Positions 41,607 to 51,348 of a stretch of DNA of 64,000 nt are shown piece after piece. A model generated the notes under the pieces. That model was not told the DNA's origin and did no database searches. It saw only the letters and a program-made list of their open reading frames with translations. A program made the translations under genes and the position numbers. The stretch spans positions 11,264-75,263 of the forward strand of contig JADKKC010000010.1 of the NCBI GenBank assembly GCA_016720685.1. The letters are read 5' to 3'. The DNA comes from Zoogloea sp. (GTDB taxonomy: Bacteria > Pseudomonadota > Gammaproteobacteria > Burkholderiales > Rhodocyclaceae). Every line of letters begins with the position of its first letter. Positions within the stretch are counted from its first letter, which is position 1.

Positions 41607-44441
41607 TTATTGGGGGCGCGGCGTGGCCAGCAGCTTGGCGAGGTACTGGCCGGTGTGGCTGGCGGGGTTGGCCGCGATGGCCTCGGGCGTGCCGGTGCCG
41701 ACCACCATGCCGCCACCGTCGCCGCCTTCGGGGCCCATGTCGATGAGCCAGTCGGCGGTCTTGATGACGTCCAGGTTGTGCTCGATGACCACCACGGTGT
41801 TGCCGTGGTCGCGCAGGCGGTGCAGCACGGTGAGGAGCATCTCGATGTCGGCAAAGTGCAGGCCGGTGGTGGGTTCGTCGAGGATGTAGAGGGTGCGGCC
41901 GGTGTCGCGCTTGGACAGTTCGAGGGCCAGCTTGACCCGCTGGGCCTCGCCGCCCGAGAGCGTGGTGGCGCTCTGGCCGAGGCGGATGTAGCCGAGGCCG
42001 ACCTGCATCAGGGTGTCGAGCTTGCGGGCGACGATGGGCACGGCGCTGAAGAAGGCGAGGGCCTGCTCGACGGTCATGTCGAGCACTTCGTAGATCGTTT
42101 TGCCCTTGTAGCGGATCTCCAGGGTTTCGCGGTTGTAGCGCTTGCCGTGGCAGATGTCGCAGGGCACGTACATGTCGGGCAGAAAGTGCATCTCGACCTT
42201 GATCAGGCCGTCGCCCTGACAGGCTTCGCAGCGCCCGCCCTTGACGTTGAAGCTGAAGCGGCCGGGGCCGTAGCCGCGGGCCTTGGCTTCGGGCACGCCG
42301 GAGAACAGGTCGCGGATGGGCGTGAGCAGGCCGGTGTAGGTGGCCGGATTGGAGCGCGGGGTGCGGCCGATGGGGCTCTGGTCGACGTTGATGACCTTGT
42401 CGAAGTGGTCCAGCCCTTCGATGCCGGCACACGGGGCGGCTTCGATGTTGCTGCCGTTTACGTGGCGGGCCACGTGGGCGTAGAGGGTGTCGTTGATCAG
42501 CGTGCTTTTGCCCGAGCCGGATACGCCCGTGATGCAGGTGAACAGCCCGACCGGCACTTCGACGCTGACGTTCTTGAGGTTGTTGCCGCTGGCGCCTTCG
42601 ATGCGCAGGATTTTTTCGGGGTTGGCGGCGAGGCGCTTTGCGGGCACCACGATGTAGCGGGTGCCGGAAAGATAGGCCCCGGTGAGCGAGTCCGGGTGGG
42701 CGGCGACGTCTTCCGGGCGGCCTTCGGCGATCACGCGGCCGCCGTGCTCGCCGGCGCCGGGGCCCATGTCGACCACGTAGTCGGCCATGCGGATGGCGTC
42801 TTCGTCGTGCTCGACGACGATCACGGTGTTGCCCATGTCGCGCAGGCGGCGCAGGGTTTCGAGCAGGCGGTCGTTGTCGCGCTGGTGGAGGCCGATCGAA
42901 GGTTCGTCCAGCACGTACATCACGCCGGTGAGGCCGGAGCCGATCTGGCTGGCGAGGCGGATGCGCTGGGATTCGCCGCCCGACAGGGTGTCGGCGGAGC
43001 GGTCGAGCGACAGGTAGTCGAGGCCGACGTTGATCAGGAACTGCAGCCGGCTGGAGATCTCGCTGACGATCTTGTCGGCCACCTGGGCACGCTGGCCGAC
43101 CAGCGTCAGGCCGTCGAAGAAGGCCTTGCTCTGGGCCAGCGGCAAGTGGCTGACCTCGGAGAGGTTGCGCCCGTCGATCAGCACGAAGCGCGCCTCGGTG
43201 CGCAGCCGGCTGCCGTGGCACACCGGGCAGGCGCAGGTAGCGCGGTATTTGGAGAGCTCTTCGCGCACGGCGACCGAATCGGTTTCCTTGTAGCGGCGTT
43301 CGAGGTTGGGAATGATGCCCTCGAAGGCGTGCTCCTTGAGCACCGGCTTGCCGCCGTCGGAGAGGTAGCGGAAGGCGATCTTGTCGCGCCCGGAGCCGTG
43401 CAGGACCATGTGGCGGATGGTGGCCGGCAACTCCTCGAACGGCGTTTCCACGTTGAAGTCGTAGTGGTCGGCGAGGCTGGCGAGAAGCTGGAAGTAGAAC
43501 TGGTTGCGGCGGTCCCAGCCGCGCACGGCGCCGGAGGCCAGCGACAGATCAGGGTGCACGACGACCCGCTCGGGATCGAAAAAGTCCACCTGGCCAAGGC
43601 CGTCGCAGCGGGGGCAGGCGCCCACCGGGTTGTTGAACGAGAACAGGCGCGGCTCGAGTTCGGCCAGCGCAAAGCTGCAGATCGGGCAGGCGAACTTGGC
43701 CGAGAACAGGTGCTCGGTGCCGGTATCCATCTCCACGGCGATGGCGCGGCCTTCGGCGTGGGTGAGGGCGGTTTCGAAGGATTCCGCAAGGCGCCCGCGC
43801 AGATCCTGGCGCACCTTGATGCGATCGACCACCACCTCGATGCTGTGACGGCGGTTCTTGTCGAGCACCGGCAGGTTGTCGAGTTCATGGACGATGCCAT
43901 CCACGCGTACCCGCACGAAGCCCTGGGCGCGCAGTTCGACGAACAGGTCGGCCTGCTCGCCCTTGCGCCCGCTGATCACCGGGGCGACGATCATCAGCTT
44001 GGTTTCTTCGGGTAGCGCCAGTACCGCGTCTACCATCTGCGAGACGCTCTGGGCCTCGAGGGCGTGCTCGGGGTGATCCGGGCAGTGGGGCGTGCCGGCG
44101 CGGGCGTACAGCAGGCGCAGGTAGTCGTGGATTTCGGTGACCGTGCCGACGGTGGAGCGCGGGTTATGGCTGGTGGCCTTCTGCTCGATGGAAATGGCCG
44201 GCGACAGACCCTCGATGAGGTCCACGTCGGGCTTTTCCATCAACTGCAAAAACTGCCGCGCGTAGGCCGACAGCGACTCCACGTAGCGGCGCTGGCCTTC
44301 GGCGTACAGGGTGTCGAACGCCAGCGAGCTTTTGCCCGAGCCTGAAAGGCCGGTGATCACCGTGAGCTTGTTGCGCGGGATGTCCAGCGCGATGTTTTTC
44401 AGATTGTGGGTGCGGGCACCGCGGATTCGGATGGCGTCCAT
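41607..44441 (-). CDS. uvrA: Excinuclease ABC subunit A (UvrA)
   Basis: DNA damage recognition ATPase of 944 aa for nucleotide excision repair. It has two ABC modules, each with Walker A (GLSGSGKSSLAFDTLYAEGQ; GVSGSGKSTLINDTLYAHVA), an LSGGE-type signature and Walker B. Zinc-binding Cys clusters are visible (CPICSF...CPRCDG; CEACQGDG...CDICHGKRYN). The start at 44441 begins MDAIRIRGARTHNLKNIALD, the usual N terminus. It is divergent from the MFS gene, with a 66-base promoter region between them. Confidence 0.97.
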   Translation of the reverse strand: MDAIRIRGARTHNLKNIALDIPRNKLTVITGLSGSGKSSLAFDTLYAEGQRRYVESLSAYARQFLQLMEKPDVDLIEGLSPAISIEQKATSHNPRSTVGTVTEIHDYLRLLYARAGTPHCPDHPEHALEAQSVSQMVDAVLALPEETKLMIVAPVISGRKGEQADLFVELRAQGFVRVRVDGIVHELDNLPVLDKNRRHSIEVVVDRIKVRQDLRGRLAESFETALTHAEGRAIAVEMDTGTEHLFSAKFACPICSFALAELEPRLFSFNNPVGACPRCDGLGQVDFFDPERVVVHPDLSLASGAVRGWDRRNQFYFQLLASLADHYDFNVETPFEELPATIRHMVLHGSGRDKIAFRYLSDGGKPVLKEHAFEGIIPNLERRYKETDSVAVREELSKYRATCACPVCHGSRLRTEARFVLIDGRNLSEVSHLPLAQSKAFFDGLTLVGQRAQVADKIVSEISSRLQFLINVGLDYLSLDRSADTLSGGESQRIRLASQIGSGLTGVMYVLDEPSIGLHQRDNDRLLETLRRLRDMGNTVIVVEHDEDAIRMADYVVDMGPGAGEHGGRVIAEGRPEDVAAHPDSLTGAYLSGTRYIVVPAKRLAANPEKILRIEGASGNNLKNVSVEVPVGLFTCITGVSGSGKSTLINDTLYAHVARHVNGSNIEAAPCAGIEGLDHFDKVINVDQSPIGRTPRSNPATYTGLLTPIRDLFSGVPEAKARGYGPGRFSFNVKGGRCEACQGDGLIKVEMHFLPDMYVPCDICHGKRYNRETLEIRYKGKTIYEVLDMTVEQALAFFSAVPIVARKLDTLMQVGLGYIRLGQSATTLSGGEAQRVKLALELSKRDTGRTLYILDEPTTGLHFADIEMLLTVLHRLRDHGNTVVVIEHNLDVIKTADWLIDMGPEGGDGGGMVVGTGTPEAIAANPASHTGQYLAKLLATPRPQ

Positions 44442-44507
44442 GGAGCGTTCGAGGCAGGGGCAACCTGTTAATATACGCCTCTTACCCCTCCCCACGCAGC
44501 ACGTTTA

Positions 44508-45716
44508 ATGGCCTCTTCGAACGACGACAAGATGAGCCCGGCCGAGCGCCGCGCCGGCCTCTCGCTAGCAGCAATCTTTGCGCTGCGCATGCTTGGTTTA
44601 TTCCTGATCCTGCCGGTTTTTGCGGTCCATGCCCACGGCATGCCCGGCGGCGACAACGTGGCGCTGGTCGGCATGGCCATCGGCGCCTACGGCCTGACCC
44701 AGGCCTTTCTCCAGATTCCCTTCGGGGCCGCCTCCGATCGCTTCGGGCGCAAGCCGGTGATCGTCGTCGGCCTGATCCTGTTCGTGATCGGCAGCGCCGT
44801 CGCGGCACTGGCCACCGACGTCCAGACCGTGGTCGTCGGCCGCGTGCTGCAGGGCGCCGGCGCCATCTCGGCGGCCGTCACCGCGCTGGCCGCCGACCTC
44901 ACCCGCGACCAGCACCGCACCAAGGTGATGGCGATGATCGGCTCGTCGATCGGCCTGGTGTTCGCGCTGTCGATGGTGGCGGCGCCGCTGCTCTACGCCG
45001 TCATCGGCATGAGCGGCCTGTTCTGGCTGACCGCCGCGCTGGCGGTGGCGGCGATCTTCACGATCCTGTTTGTCGTGCCGGCCGCGCCGCCGGTGCCGCG
45101 GGCCATCGGGCGCTTCTCCGAAGTGCTTGGCAATGGCCAGCTGATGCGCCTCAATTTCGGCGTGTTTTCGCTGCATCTGATGCAAACCGCCATGTGGGTG
45201 CTGGTGCCCGCCGGGCTGGTCCATGCCGGCCTGCCCATCGCCGAGCACTGGAAAGTCTATCTGCCCGCGGTGCTGCTATCCTTTGTCGTCATGGTGCCGG
45301 CGGTGATCGTGGCCGAGAAAAAAGGCGCGATGAAACAGGTCTTCAATTCGGCCATCGTGTTGTTGCTGCTGGTGCAGGCCGGGCTTTACCTGGCGGGCAA
45401 TGTGGCAGGCGGGGCCGGGCTGTGGCCGCTGGCGATCCTGCTGACCCTGTTCTTCGTCGCCTTCAACGTGCTTGAAGCGACCCAGCCTTCGTGGATTTCC
45501 AAGATCGCACCGGCCCATGCCAAGGGCACCGCGCTGGGGGTCTACAACACGCTGCAGTCCATCGGGCTGTTCCTCGGCGGGGCCCTGGGCGGCTGGCTGG
45601 CCCAGCACGTCGGCCCCGGTTCGGTATCGCTGCTGGGCGGTGCGCTGGCGCTGCTGTGGCTGATCCTCGCTACCGGCATGGCCGCACCCCCGACCCGTCG
45701 CGTCGCGGCAGCCTGA
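44508..45716 (+). CDS. Major facilitator superfamily transporter
   Basis: Membrane transporter of 402 aa with 12 predicted helices. The loop between helices 2 and 3 carries the MFS motif GAASDRFGRKPVIVVGL (about 65-81). The overall type resembles YajR-like or sugar/drug efflux permeases; no substrate can be named. The position between uvrA and ssb is a conserved betaproteobacterial arrangement. A weak extended -10 (TGTTAATAT) lies in the spacer upstream. Confidence 0.9.
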   Translation: MASSNDDKMSPAERRAGLSLAAIFALRMLGLFLILPVFAVHAHGMPGGDNVALVGMAIGAYGLTQAFLQIPFGAASDRFGRKPVIVVGLILFVIGSAVAALATDVQTVVVGRVLQGAGAISAAVTALAADLTRDQHRTKVMAMIGSSIGLVFALSMVAAPLLYAVIGMSGLFWLTAALAVAAIFTILFVVPAAPPVPRAIGRFSEVLGNGQLMRLNFGVFSLHLMQTAMWVLVPAGLVHAGLPIAEHWKVYLPAVLLSFVVMVPAVIVAEKKGAMKQVFNSAIVLLLLVQAGLYLAGNVAGGAGLWPLAILLTLFFVAFNVLEATQPSWISKIAPAHAKGTALGVYNTLQSIGLFLGGALGGWLAQHVGPGSVSLLGGALALLWLILATGMAAPPTRRVAAA

Positions 45717-45747
45717 ACACCACCCAAGAATTTTTCAGGAGAGACAT

Positions 45748-46287
45748 ATGGCTTCGGTCAACAAGGTGATTCTTATCGGCAACCTGGGCAAAGATCCCGA
45801 AACCCGCTACGCCCCGAGCGGCGACGCAATCTGCAACATCACCCTCGCCACCACCGATACCTGGCGCGACAAGGCCACCGGCGAGAAGCGCGAGGCCACC
45901 GAATGGCACCGCGTGGTCTTCTTCGGCAAGCTTGCCGAAATCGCCGGCCAGTATCTGAGGAAGGGCAGCGCCGCGTATATCGAAGGTTCGCTGCGCACCC
46001 GCAAGTGGCAGGACAAGGACGGCCAGGATCGCTACACCACCGAAATCCGTGCCGACGAGATGAAAATGCTCGGCAGCCGTCAGGGCATGGGCGGCGCCGA
46101 TGCACCGTCGCGCAGCGAAGGCGGCGGCCGCGACAGCGCCCCCCGTGACAGCGGTGGCGGTCGCGACAACAGCTACGGCGGTGGCGGTGGTGGTTTCGGC
46201 GGCGGCGCCCCGGCTCCCAGCGCTCCGGCACCGAAGAAGCCGGCCGGCGGCGGCTTTGGCGATTTCGACGACGACATCCCCTTCTGA
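45748..46287 (+). CDS. ssb: Single-stranded DNA-binding protein
   Basis: A 179-aa SSB. The OB-fold (about 1-112) starts ASVNKVILIGNLGKDPETRY and includes the WHRVVFFGKLAE segment. A Gly-rich flexible linker (about 112-165) follows, and the acidic tip DFDDDIPF at the C terminus binds partner proteins. The ribosome-binding site AGGAGAG is strong. A rho-independent terminator follows at 46322-46345. Confidence 0.97.
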   Translation: MASVNKVILIGNLGKDPETRYAPSGDAICNITLATTDTWRDKATGEKREATEWHRVVFFGKLAEIAGQYLRKGSAAYIEGSLRTRKWQDKDGQDRYTTEIRADEMKMLGSRQGMGGADAPSRSEGGGRDSAPRDSGGGRDNSYGGGGGGFGGGAPAPSAPAPKKPAGGGFGDFDDDIPF

Positions 46288-46321
46288 TGCGTCGTTAGAA
46301 AAAGCGCAACACACCCCCTGG

Positions 46322-46345
46322 AACCCCCGCATTGCGGGGGTTTTT
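46322..46345 (+). terminator. Rho-independent terminator of ssb
   Basis: The near-perfect stem AACCCCCGC/GCGGGGGTT with a short ATT loop is followed by TTT and lies 35 bases after the ssb stop. Confidence 0.88.
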
Positions 46346-46383
46346 GTTGGTGCGCGGCCTTGATCTTCAGGCTGCAGTCGTCG

Positions 46384-46863
46384 TCAGCAACCCAACTCGC
46401 GGAAGCGGCTTCGCAGACCGAAGAGACGCCGCTGTGCCGCGGCAAAATCCTGTCCGCTGGCCTGTGCCTCTGTCTGTTCAAGCGGAGGAATCTGTCTGTC
46501 CAGGTGCTGGCACTCCCGCTGCGCCGCTGACGTGAGCTTCATGCGGCGACTGAATACTTCGTACTGTTTGGGGTTCATGCCGCTGAGTGGGCGTACGGCT
46601 TCTGCCAGCCGCTCCTCAAATACCTCCCGCTGAACATCGTTTCCAACGCGCTCCTTGCCCGACAAGCTGCTGACGCCCCGGGTCGGCTCCACGTCGATTT
46701 TTTTGGCCCCCAGGCAGGGCGAGTCTGAATAGACGATCCTGCCGCCCTCCTCGCACTTGAAGACAGTTCGGGAGGGCGCGGGCAGGGATTGGGCTTCTGC
46801 CAGGCTGGAGAAAAAGGCCAGTACCGCCACGCGGGACAACAGCCGGATGCTGCGGATCGACAT
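46384..46863 (-). CDS. Exported DUF4124-like protein
   Basis: A 159-aa exported protein with signal peptide (about 1-24, ending SLAEA). The DUF4124-type region VFKCEEGGRIVYSDSPCLGA (about 34-53) has two paired Cys residues. The C-terminal part is helical (about 85-155) and ends with a Cys. DUF4124 proteins are periplasmic and poorly characterised. It stands alone, convergent with ssb. Confidence 0.75.
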   Translation of the reverse strand: MSIRSIRLLSRVAVLAFFSSLAEAQSLPAPSRTVFKCEEGGRIVYSDSPCLGAKKIDVEPTRGVSSLSGKERVGNDVQREVFEERLAEAVRPLSGMNPKQYEVFSRRMKLTSAAQRECQHLDRQIPPLEQTEAQASGQDFAAAQRRLFGLRSRFRELGC

Positions 46864-47038
46864 GAGTGCAACTCAAAGGGCATAAAGACGGCGGCGAGTA
46901 TAGCGGCACTCAGGACGACCGGGAGGTCGGCCCGAATGGACCGACGCCGCCTTGGCGGCGGCGTCGGGGAGCTCAAAATGCATCGATCCAGACTATTCCC
47001 GCCGCCCGCTGCGCTTCCGCATGCCGGGCGGGCCGGGT

Positions 47039-47668
47039 TCAGCTTCGTGCGCGGCGCAGGCGCAGGGCGGAGAGGGCGAGGGCGCCGATGTCCAGCCGGG
47101 AGGTGACGCCATAGTCGAGGACGTCGACGATCCCGAAGGCGATCTGTGCCGTACCCGCCGCCGAGAAGGTCTGGCTGAAGCGGCCGCCGGTGGAGGCGCT
47201 GGCGACATCGCCAAAGAGGGTCAGCACATCGTCGATGACCATGAAGGCGTAGTCGTTGTGGTCGGTCGTCAGGCCTTCCCGGGTTGAAAAGGCCCAGTCG
47301 AAGCTCAGGGTGTCGCCGGCCTGGACCTGAATGGTGTGCTTGAGTGCCGAGCCTTCCAGCGCCATGACGCCATTGACCGGATCCGGGTCGAGATTGCCGA
47401 TCTGCAGGCCGACGAACTCTTCGAGGCCCGCGGGGATTCCCACCTCGGCGGTGCCCACGCCCGACAGGTTGTAGGCGCCTGCCGCGGCCGGAAAGTCGTC
47501 CTCGTAAATCAGCGATGCCGTGGTGAGGGACGCAGTGAGGCTTGATACCTGCACGTCGCCCATCGCGGCCCAGGCGGTGAGATTGGCGATGGGGGCGGCC
47601 TGGGCGGGCGAGATGAACAGCGCCGCGAGGAGGGTGGCGGCGGGGAGGTGTTTTTTCAGTTTCATCAT
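47039..47668 (-). CDS. Exported beta-sandwich protein resembling PEP-CTERM proteins but lacking the tail
   Basis: A 209-aa exported protein with signal peptide (about 1-24, ending SPAQA) and a beta-rich body containing DTLSFDWAFSTREG and DYAFMVIDDVLTLFGDVAS. This body type (NPCBM/cell-surface calcium-style domain) is usual for PEP-CTERM proteins. Here the C terminus ends SALRLRRARS after a short hydrophobic run, without a Pro-Glu-Pro motif. Seven bases separate it from the upstream nuclease gene, so the pair is an operon. Loss of the sorting signal or a diverged anchor are both possible. Confidence 0.7.
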   Translation of the reverse strand: MMKLKKHLPAATLLAALFISPAQAAPIANLTAWAAMGDVQVSSLTASLTTASLIYEDDFPAAAGAYNLSGVGTAEVGIPAGLEEFVGLQIGNLDPDPVNGVMALEGSALKHTIQVQAGDTLSFDWAFSTREGLTTDHNDYAFMVIDDVLTLFGDVASASTGGRFSQTFSAAGTAQIAFGIVDVLDYGVTSRLDIGALALSALRLRRARS

Positions 47669-47675
47669 GAATCGC

Positions 47676-50600
47676 TTATTTGAGGAAGATGCCGCCGCCG
47701 ACGAAGTCGCGGCTGACGCTCAGGGTGTTCAGGGGCACGTCCTTGAGCAGGACGAGGGGGCGGGCGAGGCCGGCGCCGGCGCTGCCGTCGGCATCGATCT
47801 GCACGCTGGTGCCGGCGGCGGTTGAAACCAGCTTCAGGTAGCCGTCCGCAACCGGATTGCTGCCGGAGTAGCCGATGCTGGCGAAGAGGGCCCGCAGGTC
47901 GATGCGATCAAGGCCGCGAGTGAAGTCGGTGATGGTGTCGCCGGCTTCGCGCAGGTTGCCATAGACGAAGGTATCGGCACCGGCGCCACCGGTCAGGGTG
48001 TCCGCCCCGGGGCCGCCGTTGATGATGTCATCACCGGCGGTGCCGACCAGGGTGTCACGGCCGGCGCTGCCGTCCAGCTTCTTCACCAGCTGCAGGCCGA
48101 CGATCACGGGGTCGTGATCCGATGAGCGCCAGGGCGCCGAGGTGTAGAGGTCTTGCGGCTTGAACTCCAGGTTGTAGTCGAGGAAGGAGGGCTCGTCGGC
48201 GTTGATGTGCCAGTGCCCGACCCCCGCCACCTGGGCGTGCAGGCTCGCGCTGGTGAGGGCGTGGTCCAGGTAGCCGGTTTCCCCGTCGAAAACGTAGGAA
48301 TAGGGGTTGGCTTCACGCTCGGCCAGCTGGTTGATCAGGCCGGCGCCGGTCAGCGCGTTGATCGGATCTTCCTTGCCGTAGGCGTTCAGGTCGCCAATCA
48401 CCACCACATCGTCGTCGCCGGCGCTGCCCTTGATCTGCTCGATGAAACCGGCAAGGCGGCCGGCCTGCTGGAGGCGGCGCGCGTTGTAGCAGCCCTGGCC
48501 GTCGTTCTGGTCCTTGTCGGCGCCGGTGGCGTCCGCGCAGTCCTTGGACTTGAAGTGGTTGACGATCACCGAGAACTTTTCGCCGTTGAGGGCGGCGAAG
48601 GTCTGGGCCAGCGGCGGGCGGCTGTTGATGGCGTCCGGATCGGACACCGAGGCGCCGACGCGGCTGACACGGGACGGCTTGTAGATCAGCGCGACCTTGA
48701 TCTCGTCGCTGCCGGTGCCGGCGGCCGGGTCGGGCACGACGGCGTAGGTATTGGCGCCCAGCGCGGCATTCAGGCCGTTCACCAGATCCTGGATGGCGCT
48801 GCGGCTGGCGTAGCCGTCGTTCTCGATTTCCATCAGGCCCACCACATCGGCGTTGAGGGCCTTGATGGCGTTGATGATCTTGTCGCGCTGGCGCTGGAAC
48901 TCGGTCGCGTCGGTGGCGCCGCGGGAGGTCGGGAAGCCGCCCCCTGCGCCGTCGCCGTTGAAATAGTTCAGCACATTGAAGCTGGCCACCTTGACGTTGC
49001 CACCCACCTCCGCCGGGCTGGTGGTGCGCGGGTTGCTGCGCGTGAAGCTCACCGGCTCGATGGGGTGCAGGCGGTAGTCGATGGCCGCCGGGCTGCCCGC
49101 GTTGATCGCGCCGTGTTCGAGCACGCCGACGAGGCTGCCATTGACGGTATCGCCGCCACGCACCGTGTTGCCGGCGCCAAGGTAGGGAACGGGGCTGGGG
49201 TTCTGGCGCGACGAGCGGTCATCCAGCACCAGCAGGCGGCGCTGGTTCTCGTCGGCCAGCGCGATGGCTTCCGGCGAGCCGGCCGGGAAGCGGTTGGTGG
49301 CCTTCTCGATGCGGCCGTTGGCCGAAAGGGTGAGCTGGCCGTAGCGGCCCAGGAAGTAGTTCTGGGCGACGGTCATCGGGCTGACGATGCGCACCACCAT
49401 GCCCTCGTAGCGCTCCAGCTCGCCATTGACGGATTCCGGCAGGGTCACGTCCACCGGAAGGGGCAAGGCTTCGCCGCTTGCCAGCACGCTGATGTTGCTG
49501 GCGCCGGTGAGCTGGGTCTGGCCGTTGAACTCGGCGACGGTGCCCTTGAGGCTGATGCGCTGGCCCATCACCACGGTGGGGGCGGTGCTGGTGAACACGT
49601 AGATGCCGTCGGAGGTGGCCGGGTCGCCGTCGCCGGCCGGATCCTGCAGGAAGAAGCCGTTGTTGGTCAGCGCCGTGACGATACCGCTGGTGGCGACGGA
49701 ATCCCCGACCCGCGGGCTGACGCCGCCGGTGCCCTGGATCGCGCCGATCGGCGTTGTCGCCAGCCCTGCGGCGACGGTCACGTCGACGGTGCAGCTGGCG
49801 CTCTGCGCCTCGTTATTGGTGAATTGAACGCCGACCGGGTAGGTGCCGGCCGCGATGGCGCCGGTGGCCTGGAGCTGCACGCTGGCGGTGCCGCCGTCGC
49901 CGCTGGCCGGGCCGAGGCTGATCCCGGCCACTGCGCCGCCAACAAGGGTGGCGCCGGTCACGCTGCTGTCGACGTCGGTGGCCGTGAGCAGCATGCTGCC
50001 GGCCGCGCCCTGCTGGAGCAGCAGCGGCGGGCAGGTGGCGGTGATCGGGGCATTGACCGGCGTGGGCGCACCGCCGCACTGGCTCGCCGGGCTGCTGCCG
50101 TTGCGGGGGCTCGGGGCTCCGCTCGTGAAGTCGGCAGCGTTCTGGTCGCTATCGGTACAGCCACCATTGGCGCGGAACAGCGCGGTGGCGCTGCTGGCGG
50201 CCGGCGCGGCAGCACCTTCCGCGAAGTTGGCCGTGCCGTAGCCGACGAGGTCGACGATCTGGGAGCTCTGGGCCGGGGAGCAGGGCGCGCTGGCGCCGTT
50301 GCAGGCCAGGCCGGCGCTGGTGTTCACCAGCACCACCTTGCCGTTGGCCGCCGCCAGGTTGGCTGAACCCGTCGCGTTGGCTGCGGGCAGCTCGCTGCCG
50401 TTGGTGACCGTGGCCAGCTTCACCAGCAGGTATTGACCGGGCTGCAGCGTGCCCGACAGGGCCGCCACGCCGTTGGCGCTGAAATGGCCGGTGCCGGTGC
50501 CGGTGGCGTACTGCACCGACCAGCCGGTCACGTTGATGGCCGAACTGCTGCGGTTGAACAGCTCGACGTAGTCCGACTTGTACGCGTTGCCGTTGCCGCC

Positions 50601-50705
50601 GTAGATCTGGCTGATCACGACGTCGCCCGCCGCGAAGGCGAATCCGTTGGCGGACATGAGGCCGGCGGCGCACAAGGCCGCCGCGATGTGATGGGGTTTG
50701 GGCAT
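47676..50705 (-). CDS. ExeM/NucH-family extracellular endonuclease with RTX tail
   Basis: Secreted nuclease of 1009 aa. In order: signal peptide (about 1-25), a lamin-tail-like domain (about 26-140, VISQIYGGNGNAYKSDYVEL), a Cys-containing bacterial Ig/OB-fold region (about 210-520), an endonuclease/exonuclease/phosphatase domain (about 565-870; VKVASFNVLNYF, GDLNAYGKEDP, SSDHDPVIVGL), and Ca-binding RTX nonapeptides (about 878-920, GGPGADTLTGGAGADTF). The catalytic metal and His/Asp residues are present. The RTX tail suggests type I secretion, although an N-terminal signal peptide is also present, as in other ExeM proteins. It probably degrades extracellular DNA for nutrition or biofilm remodelling. 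Confidence 0.9.
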   Translation of the reverse strand: MPKPHHIAAALCAAGLMSANGFAFAAGDVVISQIYGGNGNAYKSDYVELFNRSSSAINVTGWSVQYATGTGTGHFSANGVAALSGTLQPGQYLLVKLATVTNGSELPAANATGSANLAAANGKVVLVNTSAGLACNGASAPCSPAQSSQIVDLVGYGTANFAEGAAAPAASSATALFRANGGCTDSDQNAADFTSGAPSPRNGSSPASQCGGAPTPVNAPITATCPPLLLQQGAAGSMLLTATDVDSSVTGATLVGGAVAGISLGPASGDGGTASVQLQATGAIAAGTYPVGVQFTNNEAQSASCTVDVTVAAGLATTPIGAIQGTGGVSPRVGDSVATSGIVTALTNNGFFLQDPAGDGDPATSDGIYVFTSTAPTVVMGQRISLKGTVAEFNGQTQLTGASNISVLASGEALPLPVDVTLPESVNGELERYEGMVVRIVSPMTVAQNYFLGRYGQLTLSANGRIEKATNRFPAGSPEAIALADENQRRLLVLDDRSSRQNPSPVPYLGAGNTVRGGDTVNGSLVGVLEHGAINAGSPAAIDYRLHPIEPVSFTRSNPRTTSPAEVGGNVKVASFNVLNYFNGDGAGGGFPTSRGATDATEFQRQRDKIINAIKALNADVVGLMEIENDGYASRSAIQDLVNGLNAALGANTYAVVPDPAAGTGSDEIKVALIYKPSRVSRVGASVSDPDAINSRPPLAQTFAALNGEKFSVIVNHFKSKDCADATGADKDQNDGQGCYNARRLQQAGRLAGFIEQIKGSAGDDDVVVIGDLNAYGKEDPINALTGAGLINQLAEREANPYSYVFDGETGYLDHALTSASLHAQVAGVGHWHINADEPSFLDYNLEFKPQDLYTSAPWRSSDHDPVIVGLQLVKKLDGSAGRDTLVGTAGDDIINGGPGADTLTGGAGADTFVYGNLREAGDTITDFTRGLDRIDLRALFASIGYSGSNPVADGYLKLVSTAAGTSVQIDADGSAGAGLARPLVLLKDVPLNTLSVSRDFVGGGIFLK

Positions 50706-51101
50706 TGGAGGTATCCGGAATCAAGGTCAGCCCGAAACTCTATTGACGCCATGCTACGGCGGGCACGGCCCCGGAATGGGTTCTGCTACTCCGAAAGGAG
50801 GCGGGGTTGGCAATGGCCGGATCTGAACTTCATGCAAAACAATGATCCTGGAAACGGCAGTTGACCGTTTTCGTCCAGCCCGGAAGAGCGCATGCACACA
50901 CGAATTTTTCCTCCCTTCGGCGCTCACCCGTTGGCACATCCGGCCAGTAGCCTGACTGTGTCGCTCCGTTTTGCCATGTGTCGAAGGCCCGGCGCGCGAG
51001 GCCCCCGGCATGGCGCAGGTGCAGGCGTCGATGGGCGTCGGCAGGGCAGCGAAGGCATCGCCCGGCCGGCGGGACGCTCCGGCGGCGTCATGGCCGGTTC
51101 T

Positions 51102-51128
51102 TTTGACGGGGCGTCAAACTGTTACACT
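51102..51128 (+). promoter_or_regulatory. Palindromic operator overlapping extended -10 promoter
   Basis: A perfect 7+3+7 inverted repeat (TTTGACG, GGG, CGTCAAA) is followed one base later by TGTTACACT, an extended -10 form. The arrangement suits repression by occlusion of RNA polymerase. It lies about 310 bases upstream of the regulator start. Confidence 0.45.
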
Positions 51129-51318
51129 AGCGGCCTTGAACCGTCCTTGCAGCGAGGGTGCTTCAATCAAAAGGGGCCGATAGCCTTTCAGGCTTTGCAA
51201 AAGCCGCCGATCGAAAATTCGCTTGTCGTGAACGCAGAATCATACGCATCAGGATTGGGATTCGAACAAAGTGCCGATTCTGCTCAAGGGCGCTTCTGAT
51301 GTCGTTTTTTTGACAGAA

Positions 51319-51348
51319 TTGTCTGTTCTGACGAAATTGTTCTATGCT
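51319..51348 (+). promoter_or_regulatory. Second candidate promoter for HTH-REC regulator
   Basis: TTGTCT (51319-51324) and TATGCT (51343-51348) are spaced by 18 bases, about 85 bases upstream of the start codon. Confidence 0.35.

Noticed and set aside
41610..44015. An 801-codon open frame on the plus strand antisense to uvrA.
   Set aside because: Long antisense frames are common in GC-rich coding DNA; no domain or ribosome-binding site, and uvrA on the other strand is certain.
44442..44507. A LexA-like CTGT half-site in the uvrA/MFS promoter region.
   Set aside because: The second half-site is not ACAG, so a LexA box cannot be claimed.
48153..50366. A 737-codon plus-strand frame opposite the nuclease gene.
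   Set aside because: Val/Ala/Gly-rich shadow of a well-supported coding sequence.
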